13,971 bases of DNA. It comes from an uncultured Streptococcus sp. (lineage in GTDB: Bacteria; Bacillota; Bacilli; Lactobacillales; Streptococcaceae). Below, one piece after another: positions 1 to 7,215 of this stretch. How positions within the stretch are numbered: position 1 is the stretch's first letter; each line of letters begins with the position of its first letter. Location of the stretch: NCBI GenBank assembly GCA_900755085.1, contig CAAEFF010000170.1, positions 1-13,971 of the forward strand, given 5' to 3'. Made by a program: the position numbers and the translations under genes. The notes below the pieces were generated by a model. It made no database searches. It saw only the letters and a list, made by a program, of their open reading frames with translations, and had not been told where the DNA came from.

Positions 1-1
1 C

Positions 2-472
2 CAAGAGGAGCAGGGGATTTTCGGAGCCATGTATTTGGAAATGGGAGATCCTGTAGTGGATCTGAAAAAGACTAAGACAGTAGAGGATGCCATCAATCAA
101 ACAATGAAAAGTCAACAGTACAAGGGGCTCTTTATGGCAGATCAGGCCCCTTATCTGGGGGAGGCCTATGATAAGAACAAGGCTATGATGCTGAGTAAGG
201 AGGAACTGGACTTGCTCCTCTTGTACAACGCTTATCTCTATAAAACAGCGGCAGAAGGGATCCTCAAGGGGCAATTTGCCATCAATCCCTATAGTGAAAA
301 TGGGCGCAATATCGCACCATTTGTGGAGCAGTTTAAATCCATTACAGGATTTGAAGCGGATCGTCACCTCGGTCAGGCACGGTTCTTGACCAAACTAGAC
401 CAAAAAGGAATACGCGGTGAAAAGGTGAAAGCCGCTTGGATCGAGAAGATAAAGGAGGTCTTGAACAAATGA
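2..472 (+). CDS. rexB: RexB (AddB type 2) helicase-nuclease subunit, C-terminal 156 residues
   Basis: This is the 3' end of a gene that enters from outside the window; the frame is open from base 2 and stops with TGA at 470-472. RexB pairs with RexA to form the Gram-positive counterpart of RecBCD, which resects DNA double-strand ends in the cytoplasm for RecA-dependent repair. The fragment reads as the C-terminal end of the RecB-like nuclease domain, with an INPYSENGRNIAPFVEQF segment followed by ITGFEAD and LGQAR. In type 1 AddB proteins this segment carries the cysteines of a 4Fe-4S cluster. Here the whole visible fragment contains no cysteine, as expected for the streptococcal/lactococcal RexB type. 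Its stop codon overlaps the rexA start as ATGA, suggesting translational coupling. The family call comes from remembered similarity, and the upstream neighbour places it firmly. Confidence 0.93.
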   Translation, partial: QEEQGIFGAMYLEMGDPVVDLKKTKTVEDAINQTMKSQQYKGLFMADQAPYLGEAYDKNKAMMLSKEELDLLLLYNAYLYKTAAEGILKGQFAINPYSENGRNIAPFVEQFKSITGFEADRHLGQARFLTKLDQKGIRGEKVKAAWIEKIKEVLNK

Positions 473-3400
473 TCAAACAAGCATTTTTGACAAGAGAAGA
501 AATCAAGGCCCTTCAGGCCCAAGAGGCAGCTTCTACCAAAGAACAAAAGCGGACACCAGAACAGATCGATGCCATCTATAGTTCAGGAACCAATATCCTG
601 GTGTCGGCCTCTGCTGGATCAGGAAAGACCTTTGTCATGGTGCAGCGGATACTGGATCAGATGCAACGTGGCATCTCGATTAAGGAGCTCTTTATCTCGA
701 CCTTTACGGTCAAGGCAGCAGGAGAGCTTAAGGAACGTTTGGAAAGTGAACTAGGAAAAGCCCTTCAAGCGAGCGATGACCCAGAGCTCAAGCAACACTT
801 GGCCCGTCAAATCGCGGATGTCGCAACGAGCGATATCGGAACCATGGACTCCTTTACCCAAAAGGTCCTAACGCGCTATGGCTATTTGCTTGGGTTGGCG
901 CCCCAGTTTCGGATTTTACAAAATGCCAGTGAGCAGCGTCTCTTACAGAATGAAGTCTTTCAGACTGTTTTTGACCGCTATTACCAAGGGAAAAATCAAG
1001 AAGCCTTTGTCCAGATGGTCAAGAATTTCACGGGACAGCGCAAAAATTTGACCTTGTTTAAAGAGCAGGTCTACCAGATCTATGACTTTCTTCAGTCGAC
1101 CAGTGATCCGGAGAAATGGTTGGAGGAGCATTTCCTAAAAGGCTATGAAGAGACTGATTTTGATCAGGTCGAGGGCGAGTTGATGGAGAGCATCCAGCAA
1201 GCCCTTTATGAGGCAGAGAGCTTTTTTGACTTCCATTTGTCCAATGAGGGCCAAGCATTTGGCAAGGCCAAATATTTGGAAGCCGTGCAAGAGGTGCTGG
1301 ATCAGATTGGAAGCCTCACAGAGTGCCCTAATAAAGCGCAACTGACCTCTGTCTTAAAGACGGTTGTGGCGATTAGTCGAGCTTCAAATGGGGGAGCCTT
1401 GACCAATAGAGCCCGAAAAGAAGAGCTGAAAGACCTAGTTACGGCTTATAACCAAGACAAAAACCTTCATATCAATCGCCTCAGAGACTTGGAAAATCAG
1501 CTCTATCAGTTGGAATTTCAACAAACCTTCCACCAAGAAGAAGGGCCTATGCTCTCTTTACTGCGGGACTTTATCAGAGACTTTGCTCATGCTTATCTGG
1601 AGCGAAAAATCCAAGAAAAGGCCTATGAATTTGGGGATATCAGTCATTTTGCGATTCAAATTTTAGAGCAATTCCCAGAGGTGAGACAAGCCTTTCAAGA
1701 GCGTTATCATGAGGTCATGGTCGATGAGTACCAGGATACCAACCACACCCAAGAGCGGATGTTGGACTTGTTGTCAAATGGCCACAATCGCTTTATGGTG
1801 GGGGATATCAAGCAATCCATTTACCGCTTCCGTCAGGCAGATCCACAGATTTTCAATGACAAATTTAAGGCCTACCAAGAAGAAGGGGCGAAAGGGCGGT
1901 TGATCCTCCTCAAGGAAAATTTTCGGAGCCATGTGGAAGTGTTGGATGCGACCAATGATGTCTTTCGCCATTTGATGGACGAAGAGGTAGGAGAGATTGA
2001 CTACAATCAAACCCACTATCTAGTTGCAGGAAGCGACAAGCAGCGGATGGCCTTGCCACAACATCGGGCAGAATTTTTGCTCTATGATGGTAGCCAAGAC
2101 CAGGAAGAAAAGGCCGAAGACGAGGAAGTTATATCCGGCCTTGAGACCGTTTCCAAGGGAGAAATTCTCCTTGTCATCAAAGAAATTTTACGCCTTCATC
2201 GGGTGGAAAAAGTGCCTTTTAAAGACATGACACTCCTGACCGCGACTCGAACGCGAAATGACGCGATTCTGGAAGCCTTTGACCACTACCAGATCCCGAT
2301 TGTGGCAGATAGCGGACAGGCGCATTATCTAGAGTCGCTGGAAGTGATGGTCATGCTGGATACCTTGCGGACCATCAACAACCCCTTGCATGATTATCCC
2401 TTAGTAGCCCTCATGAAATCCCCTATGTTTGACTTTGATGAAGATGAGTTGGCACGGATTTCCTTACAGACGCTTCTAGAGCAAAAGCAAGTGGTCTTCT
2501 ACCACAAGGTCCAGTTAGCCCTTGAACAGACTGCAGAGCATGCAAATCTGATTGATGCCAAGCTCCTAGCTAAAATCGAGAACTTCCTCCAGGTTTTATC
2601 TGCTTGGCGGGCTGCTGCCAAGACCTCTTCGCTTTATGATTTGTTGTGGAAAATCTATGAGGATCGCTATTACTATGACTATGTTGGCGCCCTTCCAAAT
2701 GGCGCCCAGCGCCAGGCCAACCTCTATGCCTTGACGCTTCGGGCCAATGATTACGAGAAGGCCAGCTTTAAGGGATTGTCGCGCTTCATTGCTATGATCG
2801 ATAAGGTGATCGAAAATGAACACGATTTGGCCAGCGTCCCTCTGGCGGCACCAAAAGATGCCGTTCAGCTCATGACGGTTCATAAGAGTAAGGGGCTGGA
2901 ATTCAAGTATGTCTTTATTCTCAATATGGACAAGGCTTTTAACCGCAAGGATCAATCGGGACCGATCATTCTCAGCCGTCAAAAAGGGATTGGCTTTAAA
3001 TACATTGCCAACCTGCCAGTTGAGACCGAAAATCCAGCTGCTCCAGAATCCATTCGCCTGCAGATCGAAACGCCTTGCTACCAAGGCAATGTGGAAGAAA
3101 CAAAATTAGCCACGATTTCAGAGCAGATGCGTCTTCTATATGTTGCTATGACACGGGCCGAGCTCAAGCTCTATCTGGTCGGAAAAGGCCGTGAGGACAA
3201 ATTGCGTGATACCGATTGGGGGACCAGTCGCAATGGCAAGCTGGATCCGGAAAAACGAAAAGAATGGACCTCTTATCAGGACTGGCTCTTTGCTATTCAA
3301 GATGTGTTTGCCAAGAATACCCTGGCCTATGACACGCGGTTTGTGACAGATGAAGACCTAACACCGGATCAACTGGAGCCACTAGAGAAGGAGAAGGATT

Positions 3401-4134
3401 CCCGCCTGGATCAGCTCAAGGATGTCCGCCAGTCAGAGGATATTCGTCGGGCCTTGGATATCTTGGAAAATGTCGATCACCTCAATCAGCTCTATGCTCC
3501 AGCCATTCATTTGCCAAGCGTCCGTACACCTAGTCAGATCAAGAAATTCTACGAGCCGGTCATGGATGCCAATGGCGTCCAAATCATGGATGCAAAGCCT
3601 GTAATACCTGACTTTGAGATCCCAACTTTTGGTCCAGAAAAAGCGGTGACAGGAGCTCAAGTTGGTAGTGCTGTCCATGAACTCATGCAACGCGTGCCTC
3701 TTGAAGAAAAGATCACGCTGGAGACGCTGCATCAGGCCTTGGAGCAAGTCCAAGCAGAGCCAGCGGTCAAAGCGCGCATCAAGCTAGAGGCCATTCTCGC
3801 TTTCTATGAGACGACTTTGGGGACCTTGCTTCAAAGAGAAGCCCCTCGTGTTCATCGTGAAGCTCCCTTTGCCATGCTGAAGAAAGATCCAGCTAGTGGA
3901 GAGGACTTTGTCGTGCGGGGGATCTTGGATGGGTATATCGTGCTAGAAGATCGGATCCTGCTCTTTGACTACAAGACAGATCACTACAAGGTCCCTGGGC
4001 AATTGGTCGAACGTTACCGGGATCAACTCGATCTCTACGCAGAAGCTCTTCGCCGTTCCTATGGTCAAGAGCACGTTGAAAAATATCTGGTACTTTTAGG
4101 TGGCCCTCATCTAGAAGTAGTGAAAGTGGAGTAA
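469..4134 (+). CDS. rexA: RexA (AddA) ATP-dependent helicase/exonuclease subunit A
   Basis: RexA is a 1221-residue UvrD/Rep-type (SF1) helicase fused to a C-terminal RecB-family nuclease. With RexB it unwinds and degrades DNA ends. Motifs appear in the expected order: a Q-like motif RTPEQIDAI, Walker A SASAGSGKT ending at K53-T54, Walker B VDEYQD (D419-D423), motif III VGDIKQSIYRFRQADP, motif V MTVHKSKGLEF and motif VI RLLYVAMTRA. The nuclease domain shows VGSAVHELM (H1070), GILDG (D1154), DYKTD (D1167, K1169) and YRDQLDLYAEAL, so the catalytic set looks intact. The ATG at 469 is chosen because AAAGGAGG lies at 451-458 and it overlaps the rexB stop by 4 nt. An in-frame TTG at 436 lies upstream but has no such support. 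Length fits streptococcal RexA (about 1215-1220 residues). No truncation is seen. Confidence 0.98.
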   Translation: MIKQAFLTREEIKALQAQEAASTKEQKRTPEQIDAIYSSGTNILVSASAGSGKTFVMVQRILDQMQRGISIKELFISTFTVKAAGELKERLESELGKALQASDDPELKQHLARQIADVATSDIGTMDSFTQKVLTRYGYLLGLAPQFRILQNASEQRLLQNEVFQTVFDRYYQGKNQEAFVQMVKNFTGQRKNLTLFKEQVYQIYDFLQSTSDPEKWLEEHFLKGYEETDFDQVEGELMESIQQALYEAESFFDFHLSNEGQAFGKAKYLEAVQEVLDQIGSLTECPNKAQLTSVLKTVVAISRASNGGALTNRARKEELKDLVTAYNQDKNLHINRLRDLENQLYQLEFQQTFHQEEGPMLSLLRDFIRDFAHAYLERKIQEKAYEFGDISHFAIQILEQFPEVRQAFQERYHEVMVDEYQDTNHTQERMLDLLSNGHNRFMVGDIKQSIYRFRQADPQIFNDKFKAYQEEGAKGRLILLKENFRSHVEVLDATNDVFRHLMDEEVGEIDYNQTHYLVAGSDKQRMALPQHRAEFLLYDGSQDQEEKAEDEEVISGLETVSKGEILLVIKEILRLHRVEKVPFKDMTLLTATRTRNDAILEAFDHYQIPIVADSGQAHYLESLEVMVMLDTLRTINNPLHDYPLVALMKSPMFDFDEDELARISLQTLLEQKQVVFYHKVQLALEQTAEHANLIDAKLLAKIENFLQVLSAWRAAAKTSSLYDLLWKIYEDRYYYDYVGALPNGAQRQANLYALTLRANDYEKASFKGLSRFIAMIDKVIENEHDLASVPLAAPKDAVQLMTVHKSKGLEFKYVFILNMDKAFNRKDQSGPIILSRQKGIGFKYIANLPVETENPAAPESIRLQIETPCYQGNVEETKLATISEQMRLLYVAMTRAELKLYLVGKGREDKLRDTDWGTSRNGKLDPEKRKEWTSYQDWLFAIQDVFAKNTLAYDTRFVTDEDLTPDQLEPLEKEKDSRLDQLKDVRQSEDIRRALDILENVDHLNQLYAPAIHLPSVRTPSQIKKFYEPVMDANGVQIMDAKPVIPDFEIPTFGPEKAVTGAQVGSAVHELMQRVPLEEKITLETLHQALEQVQAEPAVKARIKLEAILAFYETTLGTLLQREAPRVHREAPFAMLKKDPASGEDFVVRGILDGYIVLEDRILLFDYKTDHYKVPGQLVERYRDQLDLYAEALRRSYGQEHVEKYLVLLGGPHLEVVKVE

Positions 4135-4455
4135 ATGATGGCAATTGCAAAGGAAAAAATTGAACGCATCCAAAGGATGGAAGGCTATTTAAATGACTAT
4201 GCTGAGACTTTGGAAGATACAAAAAAAGCAGTGGATCGACTAAAAGAGTATCAAGAGAGCTATATCCAACTGCGCGATTATTATAGTAGTCAGGCCTATT
4301 TTGATGACTTGGACCTGTCCAATCAAGCTGATTTTCCAGCCGATCTTCCTTGTGGTGTCTTGTCTGAAGATGCCGTCTATGATTTATTAGACGAGCATTT
4401 TCAGATGGGAGTTGAACTTTTGGAGATCGCAACGAAAATGATCAAAGAACGGTGA
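4135..4455 (+). CDS. DUF4298 family small protein
   Basis: This encodes a 106-residue, acidic, probably cytoplasmic protein with no signal peptide or membrane segment. The first half is a heptad-like charged helix (roughly residues 5-50, EKIERIQRM through RLKEYQESY). The second half has YYSSQAYFDDLD and the strongly conserved-looking GVLSEDAVYDLL at about residues 79-90. That pattern matches DUF4298 as I remember it, a family of unknown function found widely in Firmicutes. The start codon follows the rexA stop directly with no gap, so it is very likely co-transcribed and co-translated with rexAB. Two ATG codons are possible, 4135 and 4138. The GTGGAG at 4126-4131 is 6 nt before the second and 3 nt before the first, so 4138 may be the true start. 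No function is proposed. Confidence 0.85.
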   Translation: MMAIAKEKIERIQRMEGYLNDYAETLEDTKKAVDRLKEYQESYIQLRDYYSSQAYFDDLDLSNQADFPADLPCGVLSEDAVYDLLDEHFQMGVELLEIATKMIKER

Positions 4456-4485
4456 TATTTCAATCTAAACTTCTTTGAACCACAC

Positions 4486-4513
4486 AAAAAAGCTCCGGTT
4501 TCCCGGAGCTTTC
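4486..4513. terminator. Rho-independent terminator hairpin behind the rexBA-DUF4298 unit
   Basis: A perfect 8-bp stem AGCTCCGG (4491-4498) / CCGGAGCT (4503-4510) closes a TTTC loop. It has six A on the left but only TTT then C on the right. The U-tract is therefore better in the minus-strand direction, although the position, 30 nt after the DUF4298 stop, suits the plus-strand operon. An extra 8-bp arm, TTCAATCT (4459-4466) / AGATTGAA (4514-4521), encloses it. It probably works in both directions. A near copy lies at 4798-4827. Confidence 0.75.
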
Positions 4514-4537
4514 AGATTGAAGACAAATGTCATCATA

Positions 4538-4676
4538 GAAACTTTCCTTAGGTGAGTACGGACGTCAGCGAACTTCGAAGAAGTTCCATGACTTAGTTTT
4601 GAACCTAAAGTTTCAAAACTCCCGAGTGCTAGAAACTATCGTGTTTCTAGCACTTTTCTCACGGCGGAAAGTTTCA
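4538..4676. repeat. Multi-arm palindromic element (possible intergenic repeat or structured RNA)
   Basis: This 139-bp stretch folds, by direct reading, into a four-way junction. The closing stem is GAAACTTTCC (4538-4547) with GGAAAGTTTC (4666-4675). After a 4x3 internal loop it continues as GTGAG (4552-4556) with CTCAC (4658-4662). Inside are three hairpins. Hairpin 1 pairs GTCA (4564-4567) with TGAC (4589-4592) around GAACTTC (4570-4576) / GAAGTTC (4580-4586), with a GAA loop. Hairpin 2 pairs AGTTTTGAA (4595-4603) with TTCAAAACT (4612-4620). Hairpin 3 is a perfect 12-bp stem AGTGCTAGAAAC (4625-4636) / GTTTCTAGCACT (4643-4654). No coding frame is credible here. The layout recalls small streptococcal intergenic repeats such as BOX, but the sequence is not BOX as I remember it. 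Strand and function are unknown. Confidence 0.75.
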
Positions 4677-4797
4677 GTAATGTTTGAATAAACATAACAT
4701 ATATCATTCTAATTCTTTTAGCATTACTTGTGTTAGCTTATCTTGACAAAACCTATCAGTAAAAGAAAATTTTCCAAAATGGACTTTTTTCTTCAGC
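4677..4797. other. AT-rich spacer between structured element and minus-strand terminator
   Basis: This is the remainder of the 378-bp gap between the two convergent genes. It contains a small hairpin ATGTTT (4680-4685) / AAACAT (4690-4695). It also has a short hydrophobic reading frame without a start codon (4688-4762). The TTGACA-like string at 4743-4748 has no convincing -10 partner. No other feature is supported. Confidence 0.5.
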
Positions 4798-4827
4798 AAA
4801 AAAAGCTCCGGTTTCCCGGGGCTTTTT
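4798..4827 (-). terminator. Terminator for the DUF3042 gene, probably bidirectional
   Basis: Stem GCTCCGG (4805-4811) and CCGGGGC (4816-4822) enclose a TTTC loop, flanked by seven A on the left and five T on the right. Read on the minus strand it follows the DUF3042 stop by only a few bases and gives a seven-U tract, as expected for that gene's terminator. T4807/G4820 is a G-U pair in a plus-strand RNA but an A-C mismatch in a minus-strand RNA. The sequence is almost identical to the hairpin at 4486-4513. Confidence 0.75.
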
Positions 4828-4833
4828 GTTGGA

Positions 4834-5004
4834 TTAGTGTGAGACACGACGACGTGCTGCTTTTTTGCGGTTTTCTTCGATGAAAGCTGCTTTTTGTTCT
4901 TCTGGCTCGATTACTTTTTTCTTGAATGTGTAAACTGCACCTGCGACAGCAGCAACTGTACCAGCAACACCAGTAACAAAACCTTTACCAAATCCTTTAG
5001 CCAT
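4834..5004 (-). CDS. DUF3042 family small protein (56 residues)
   Basis: On the minus strand the start is CAT at 5002-5004 and the stop is TTA at 4834-4836. The protein begins MAKGFGKGFVTGVAGTVAAV. A Gly/Ala-rich hydrophobic segment (about residues 7-27) could be a single membrane helix. It is followed by KKKVIEPEEQKAAFIEENRK and a basic end, KKAARRRVSH. The pattern matches DUF3042 as I remember it, a short conserved family of lactic acid bacteria with no known function. A strong RBS (CTCCTTTT at 5013-5020, read as AAAAGGAG) sits at good distance from the start. A terminator follows the stop directly, so the gene is monocistronic. It is divergent from miaA and convergent with the rexBA unit. 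At 56 codons it falls below common ORF length cut-offs and is easily missed. Confidence 0.88.
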   Translation of the reverse strand: MAKGFGKGFVTGVAGTVAAVAGAVYTFKKKVIEPEEQKAAFIEENRKKAARRRVSH

Positions 5005-5018
5005 GAGAATTTCTCCTT

Positions 5019-5047
5019 TTCTGAACTTTAAATATTTATGTTATAAT
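5019..5047 (+). promoter_or_regulatory. Extended -10 promoter for the miaA operon
   Basis: TATAAT at 5042-5047 is preceded by TG at 5039-5040 with one base between, the extended -10 form, which can work with a weak -35. The best -35 candidate at 17-nt spacing is the poor TTCTGA at 5019-5024. Transcription would start near 5054, giving a leader of about 34 nt before miaA. Confidence 0.7.
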
Positions 5048-5070
5048 ATATGGTAACGAAAAAACGTGAA
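5043..5070 (-). promoter_or_regulatory. Possible promoter for the DUF3042 gene, overlapping the miaA promoter
   Basis: On the minus strand, TTCACG (complement of 5065-5070) and TATTAT (complement of 5043-5048) are spaced by 16 nt. Each matches the sigma-A consensus at four of six positions. The -10 box would lie on the same nine bases as the miaA -10. The two divergent starts are only 83 bp apart, so some overlap is unavoidable. The exact boxes are uncertain. Confidence 0.35.
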
Positions 5071-5087
5071 TTTTGCAAGGAAAAACG

Positions 5088-5975
5088 ATGAAAACCAAGA
5101 TAATTGTGATTGTGGGACCGACTGCGGTTGGAAAAACAGCTCTTGCGATCGATTTGGCGCAAGCCCTCGATGGTGAAATCATCAGTGGCGATAGTCAGCA
5201 AGTCTATCGCAAGCTGGATATTGGAACAGCCAAAGCGACACCAGAAGAGCAAGCTGCAGCTCCCCATCATTTGATCGATGTGCGGGAGGTGACCGAGTCT
5301 TACTCGGCCTTTGATTTTGTAAGAGAAGCTAAGACTGCGATTGAGGATATCACAGCCCGAGGCAAGCTCCCCATCATTGCAGGTGGGACGGGCCTCTACA
5401 TCCAAAGTCTTCTTGAAGGCTATCATCTAGGTGGTGAAGTTCCTCATGAAGAGATTCTTGCCTATCGCGCTCAATTGGACCTGCTGTCGGACGAAGACTT
5501 GTATCGTAGAGTGGAGGAGCAAGGACTTGTGATTCCTCAGCTCAATCGCCGTCGGGCCATGCGGGCTCTTGAAATTGCGCATTTTGGGAAAGACCTAGCA
5601 AACGAAGAGACGGACTATGAACCCTATCTGATCTGTCTAGATGATGAACGCTCCTTGATCTATGATCGCATCAATCATCGAGTAGACTGTATGTTAGAGG
5701 AAGGTTTATTAGAGGAAGCTCGGTGGCTCTATGACCATTATCCAGATGTGCAAGCCAGTATAGGGATTGGCTACAAGGAACTCTTTCCTTACTTTAAGGG
5801 GGAGCAAAGCCTTGAAGAAGCCAGAGAGACCCTCAAGCGCAACACCCGGCGGTTTGCTAAACGGCAGCTGACCTGGTTTCGAAATCGGATGGAAGTGACC
5901 TTTTACGCCATTTCTGCCCCCCACTTCAAGGAGAAGGTTCTTGCAGATGTAAAGGAGTTTTTAGAGCATGATTGA
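5088..5975 (+). CDS. miaA: tRNA dimethylallyltransferase MiaA
   Basis: MiaA transfers a dimethylallyl group from DMAPP to N6 of A37 in tRNAs reading UNN codons, making i6A37. This stabilises codon-anticodon pairing. The 295-residue protein has the P-loop GPTAVGKT (10-17, K16), the conserved DSQQVY with catalytic-type D35, DIGTAK, GGTGLYIQ starting at G99, and the C-terminal RNTRRFAKRQLTWFRNR signature. Length is normal for the family (about 295-315). The ATG at 5088 is preferred over an in-frame TTG at 5073 because AAGGAAA lies about 7 nt upstream and the protein then begins MKTKIIVIVGPTAVGKT, as in homologues. It is the first gene of a seven-gene operon behind an extended -10 promoter. Its last 8 nt overlap hflX. 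Confidence 0.97.
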   Translation: MKTKIIVIVGPTAVGKTALAIDLAQALDGEIISGDSQQVYRKLDIGTAKATPEEQAAAPHHLIDVREVTESYSAFDFVREAKTAIEDITARGKLPIIAGGTGLYIQSLLEGYHLGGEVPHEEILAYRAQLDLLSDEDLYRRVEEQGLVIPQLNRRRAMRALEIAHFGKDLANEETDYEPYLICLDDERSLIYDRINHRVDCMLEEGLLEEARWLYDHYPDVQASIGIGYKELFPYFKGEQSLEEARETLKRNTRRFAKRQLTWFRNRMEVTFYAISAPHFKEKVLADVKEFLEHD

Positions 5976-7215
5976 AACAGAAAAGAAACAAGAACGCATC
6001 CTATTGGTTGGTGTGGAACTTCAAGGCATGGACAATTTTGATATGTCGATGGAGGAGTTGGCCAGTCTAGCTAAAACAGCCGGTGGAGATGTCCGGTGCT
6101 CCTATACACAAAAACGGGAGAAATACGACACTAAGACCTTTGTCGGCTCAGGAAAATTAGAAGAAATTGCTCAGATGGTCGAAGCAGATGAGATTACGAC
6201 AGTGGTGGTCAATAACCGCCTGACCCCTCGACAAAATGTCAATTTAGAAGAAATCCTTGGGGTTAAGGTCATTGACCGGATGCAGCTGATTCTAGATATC
6301 TTTGCCATGCGGGCTAGGAGTCATGAAGGGAAGTTGCAGGTGCACTTGGCCCAGCTCAAATACCTCTTGCCACGCCTTGTTGGTCAAGGGATCATGCTCA
6401 GCCGTCAGGCTGGGGGAATTGGTTCTCGTGGTCCAGGAGAAAGTCAGTTGGAGTTGAACCGCCGGAGCGTTCGCAATCAAATCACCGATATCGAGCGCCA
6501 GCTCGAGGCTGTTGAAAAGAACCGGGAAACCCTTCGTGAAAAACGCTTGGAATCTCCTGTCTTTAAGATTGGTTTGATCGGCTATACCAATGCAGGGAAG
6601 TCGACTATTATGAATCAGTTGACCAGTAAGAGCCAGTATGAAGCTGATGAACTCTTTGCGACCTTGGACGCCACAACCAAGAGCATCCATCTAACAGGCA
6701 ATCTACAAGTGACGCTGACCGATACGGTTGGCTTTATCCAAGACCTGCCAACAGAGCTGGTATCGAGCTTTAAGTCGACCCTGGAAGAAAGTAAGAATGT
6801 GGATCTCTTGGTTCATGTCATCGATGCGTCTGATCCCAATCATGAAGAGCATGAAAAAACCGTGGTTTCGATCATGAAGGACCTGGATATGTTGGAGATT
6901 CCTCGCTTGACTCTTTACAACAAAGCAGATAAAGTAGCGGACTTTACCCCAACCCAGACACCTTATCGCTTGATTTCAGCTCGCTCTGAAACAGCCCGTG
7001 AGGATCTGCAGGCTTTGCTTTTAGAAAAACTGAGAGAACTCTTTGTTCCCTTTACCATTCGCGTTCCTTTTTCAAAATCCTATCGAATTCATGACCTAGA
7101 GACGGTCGCGATCATTGACCAGCGCGAATTTGAAGAAGACGTCGAGGTCATTCAAGGCTATATCGCAGAGAAAAATAAGTGGAAGTTGGAAGAATTTTAT
7201 GACGGATTATGTTGA
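5968..7215 (+). CDS. hflX: GTPase HflX (ribosome-splitting factor)
   Basis: HflX is a TRAFAC-class GTPase that binds the 50S subunit and splits stalled or idle 70S ribosomes, notably under stress. The 415-residue protein has an N-terminal HflX domain (to about residue 145), then the conserved linker GGIGSRGPGESQLE (149-162) and a coiled-coil stretch. The G domain has G1 GYTNAGKST (205-213), G3 DTVGF (252-256), G4 NKAD (318-321) and G5 SARS. The linker glycine-rich loop and all nucleotide motifs look intact. An RBS, AAAGGAG, at 5951-5957 lies inside the end of miaA, and the start overlaps miaA by 8 nt, implying coupling. miaA-hflX adjacency is common in bacteria (often with hfq between them in Proteobacteria), which supports both calls. 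Confidence 0.96.
   Translation: MIETEKKQERILLVGVELQGMDNFDMSMEELASLAKTAGGDVRCSYTQKREKYDTKTFVGSGKLEEIAQMVEADEITTVVVNNRLTPRQNVNLEEILGVKVIDRMQLILDIFAMRARSHEGKLQVHLAQLKYLLPRLVGQGIMLSRQAGGIGSRGPGESQLELNRRSVRNQITDIERQLEAVEKNRETLREKRLESPVFKIGLIGYTNAGKSTIMNQLTSKSQYEADELFATLDATTKSIHLTGNLQVTLTDTVGFIQDLPTELVSSFKSTLEESKNVDLLVHVIDASDPNHEEHEKTVVSIMKDLDMLEIPRLTLYNKADKVADFTPTQTPYRLISARSETAREDLQALLLEKLRELFVPFTIRVPFSKSYRIHDLETVAIIDQREFEEDVEVIQGYIAEKNKWKLEEFYDGLC

Noticed and set aside
2596..3084. 162-residue minus-strand open frame inside rexA
   Set aside because: It lies entirely antisense to conserved helicase motifs, with no supporting RBS or recognisable domain.
3893..4432. 179-residue minus-strand open frame over the rexA end and the DUF4298 gene
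   Set aside because: It spans two well-supported plus-strand genes and its composition (many Arg, His, Ser, Pro) is that of a shadow frame.
4538..4676. tRNA or tmRNA, because of the cloverleaf-like geometry
   Set aside because: The element is far longer than a tRNA, has no acceptor stem with CCA context, no T-loop GTTCRA-type sequence and no anticodon-arm pattern.
4743..4772. Promoter suggested by TTGACA at 4743-4748
   Set aside because: No acceptable -10 box lies 16-18 nt downstream, and no plus-strand gene follows before the terminator.
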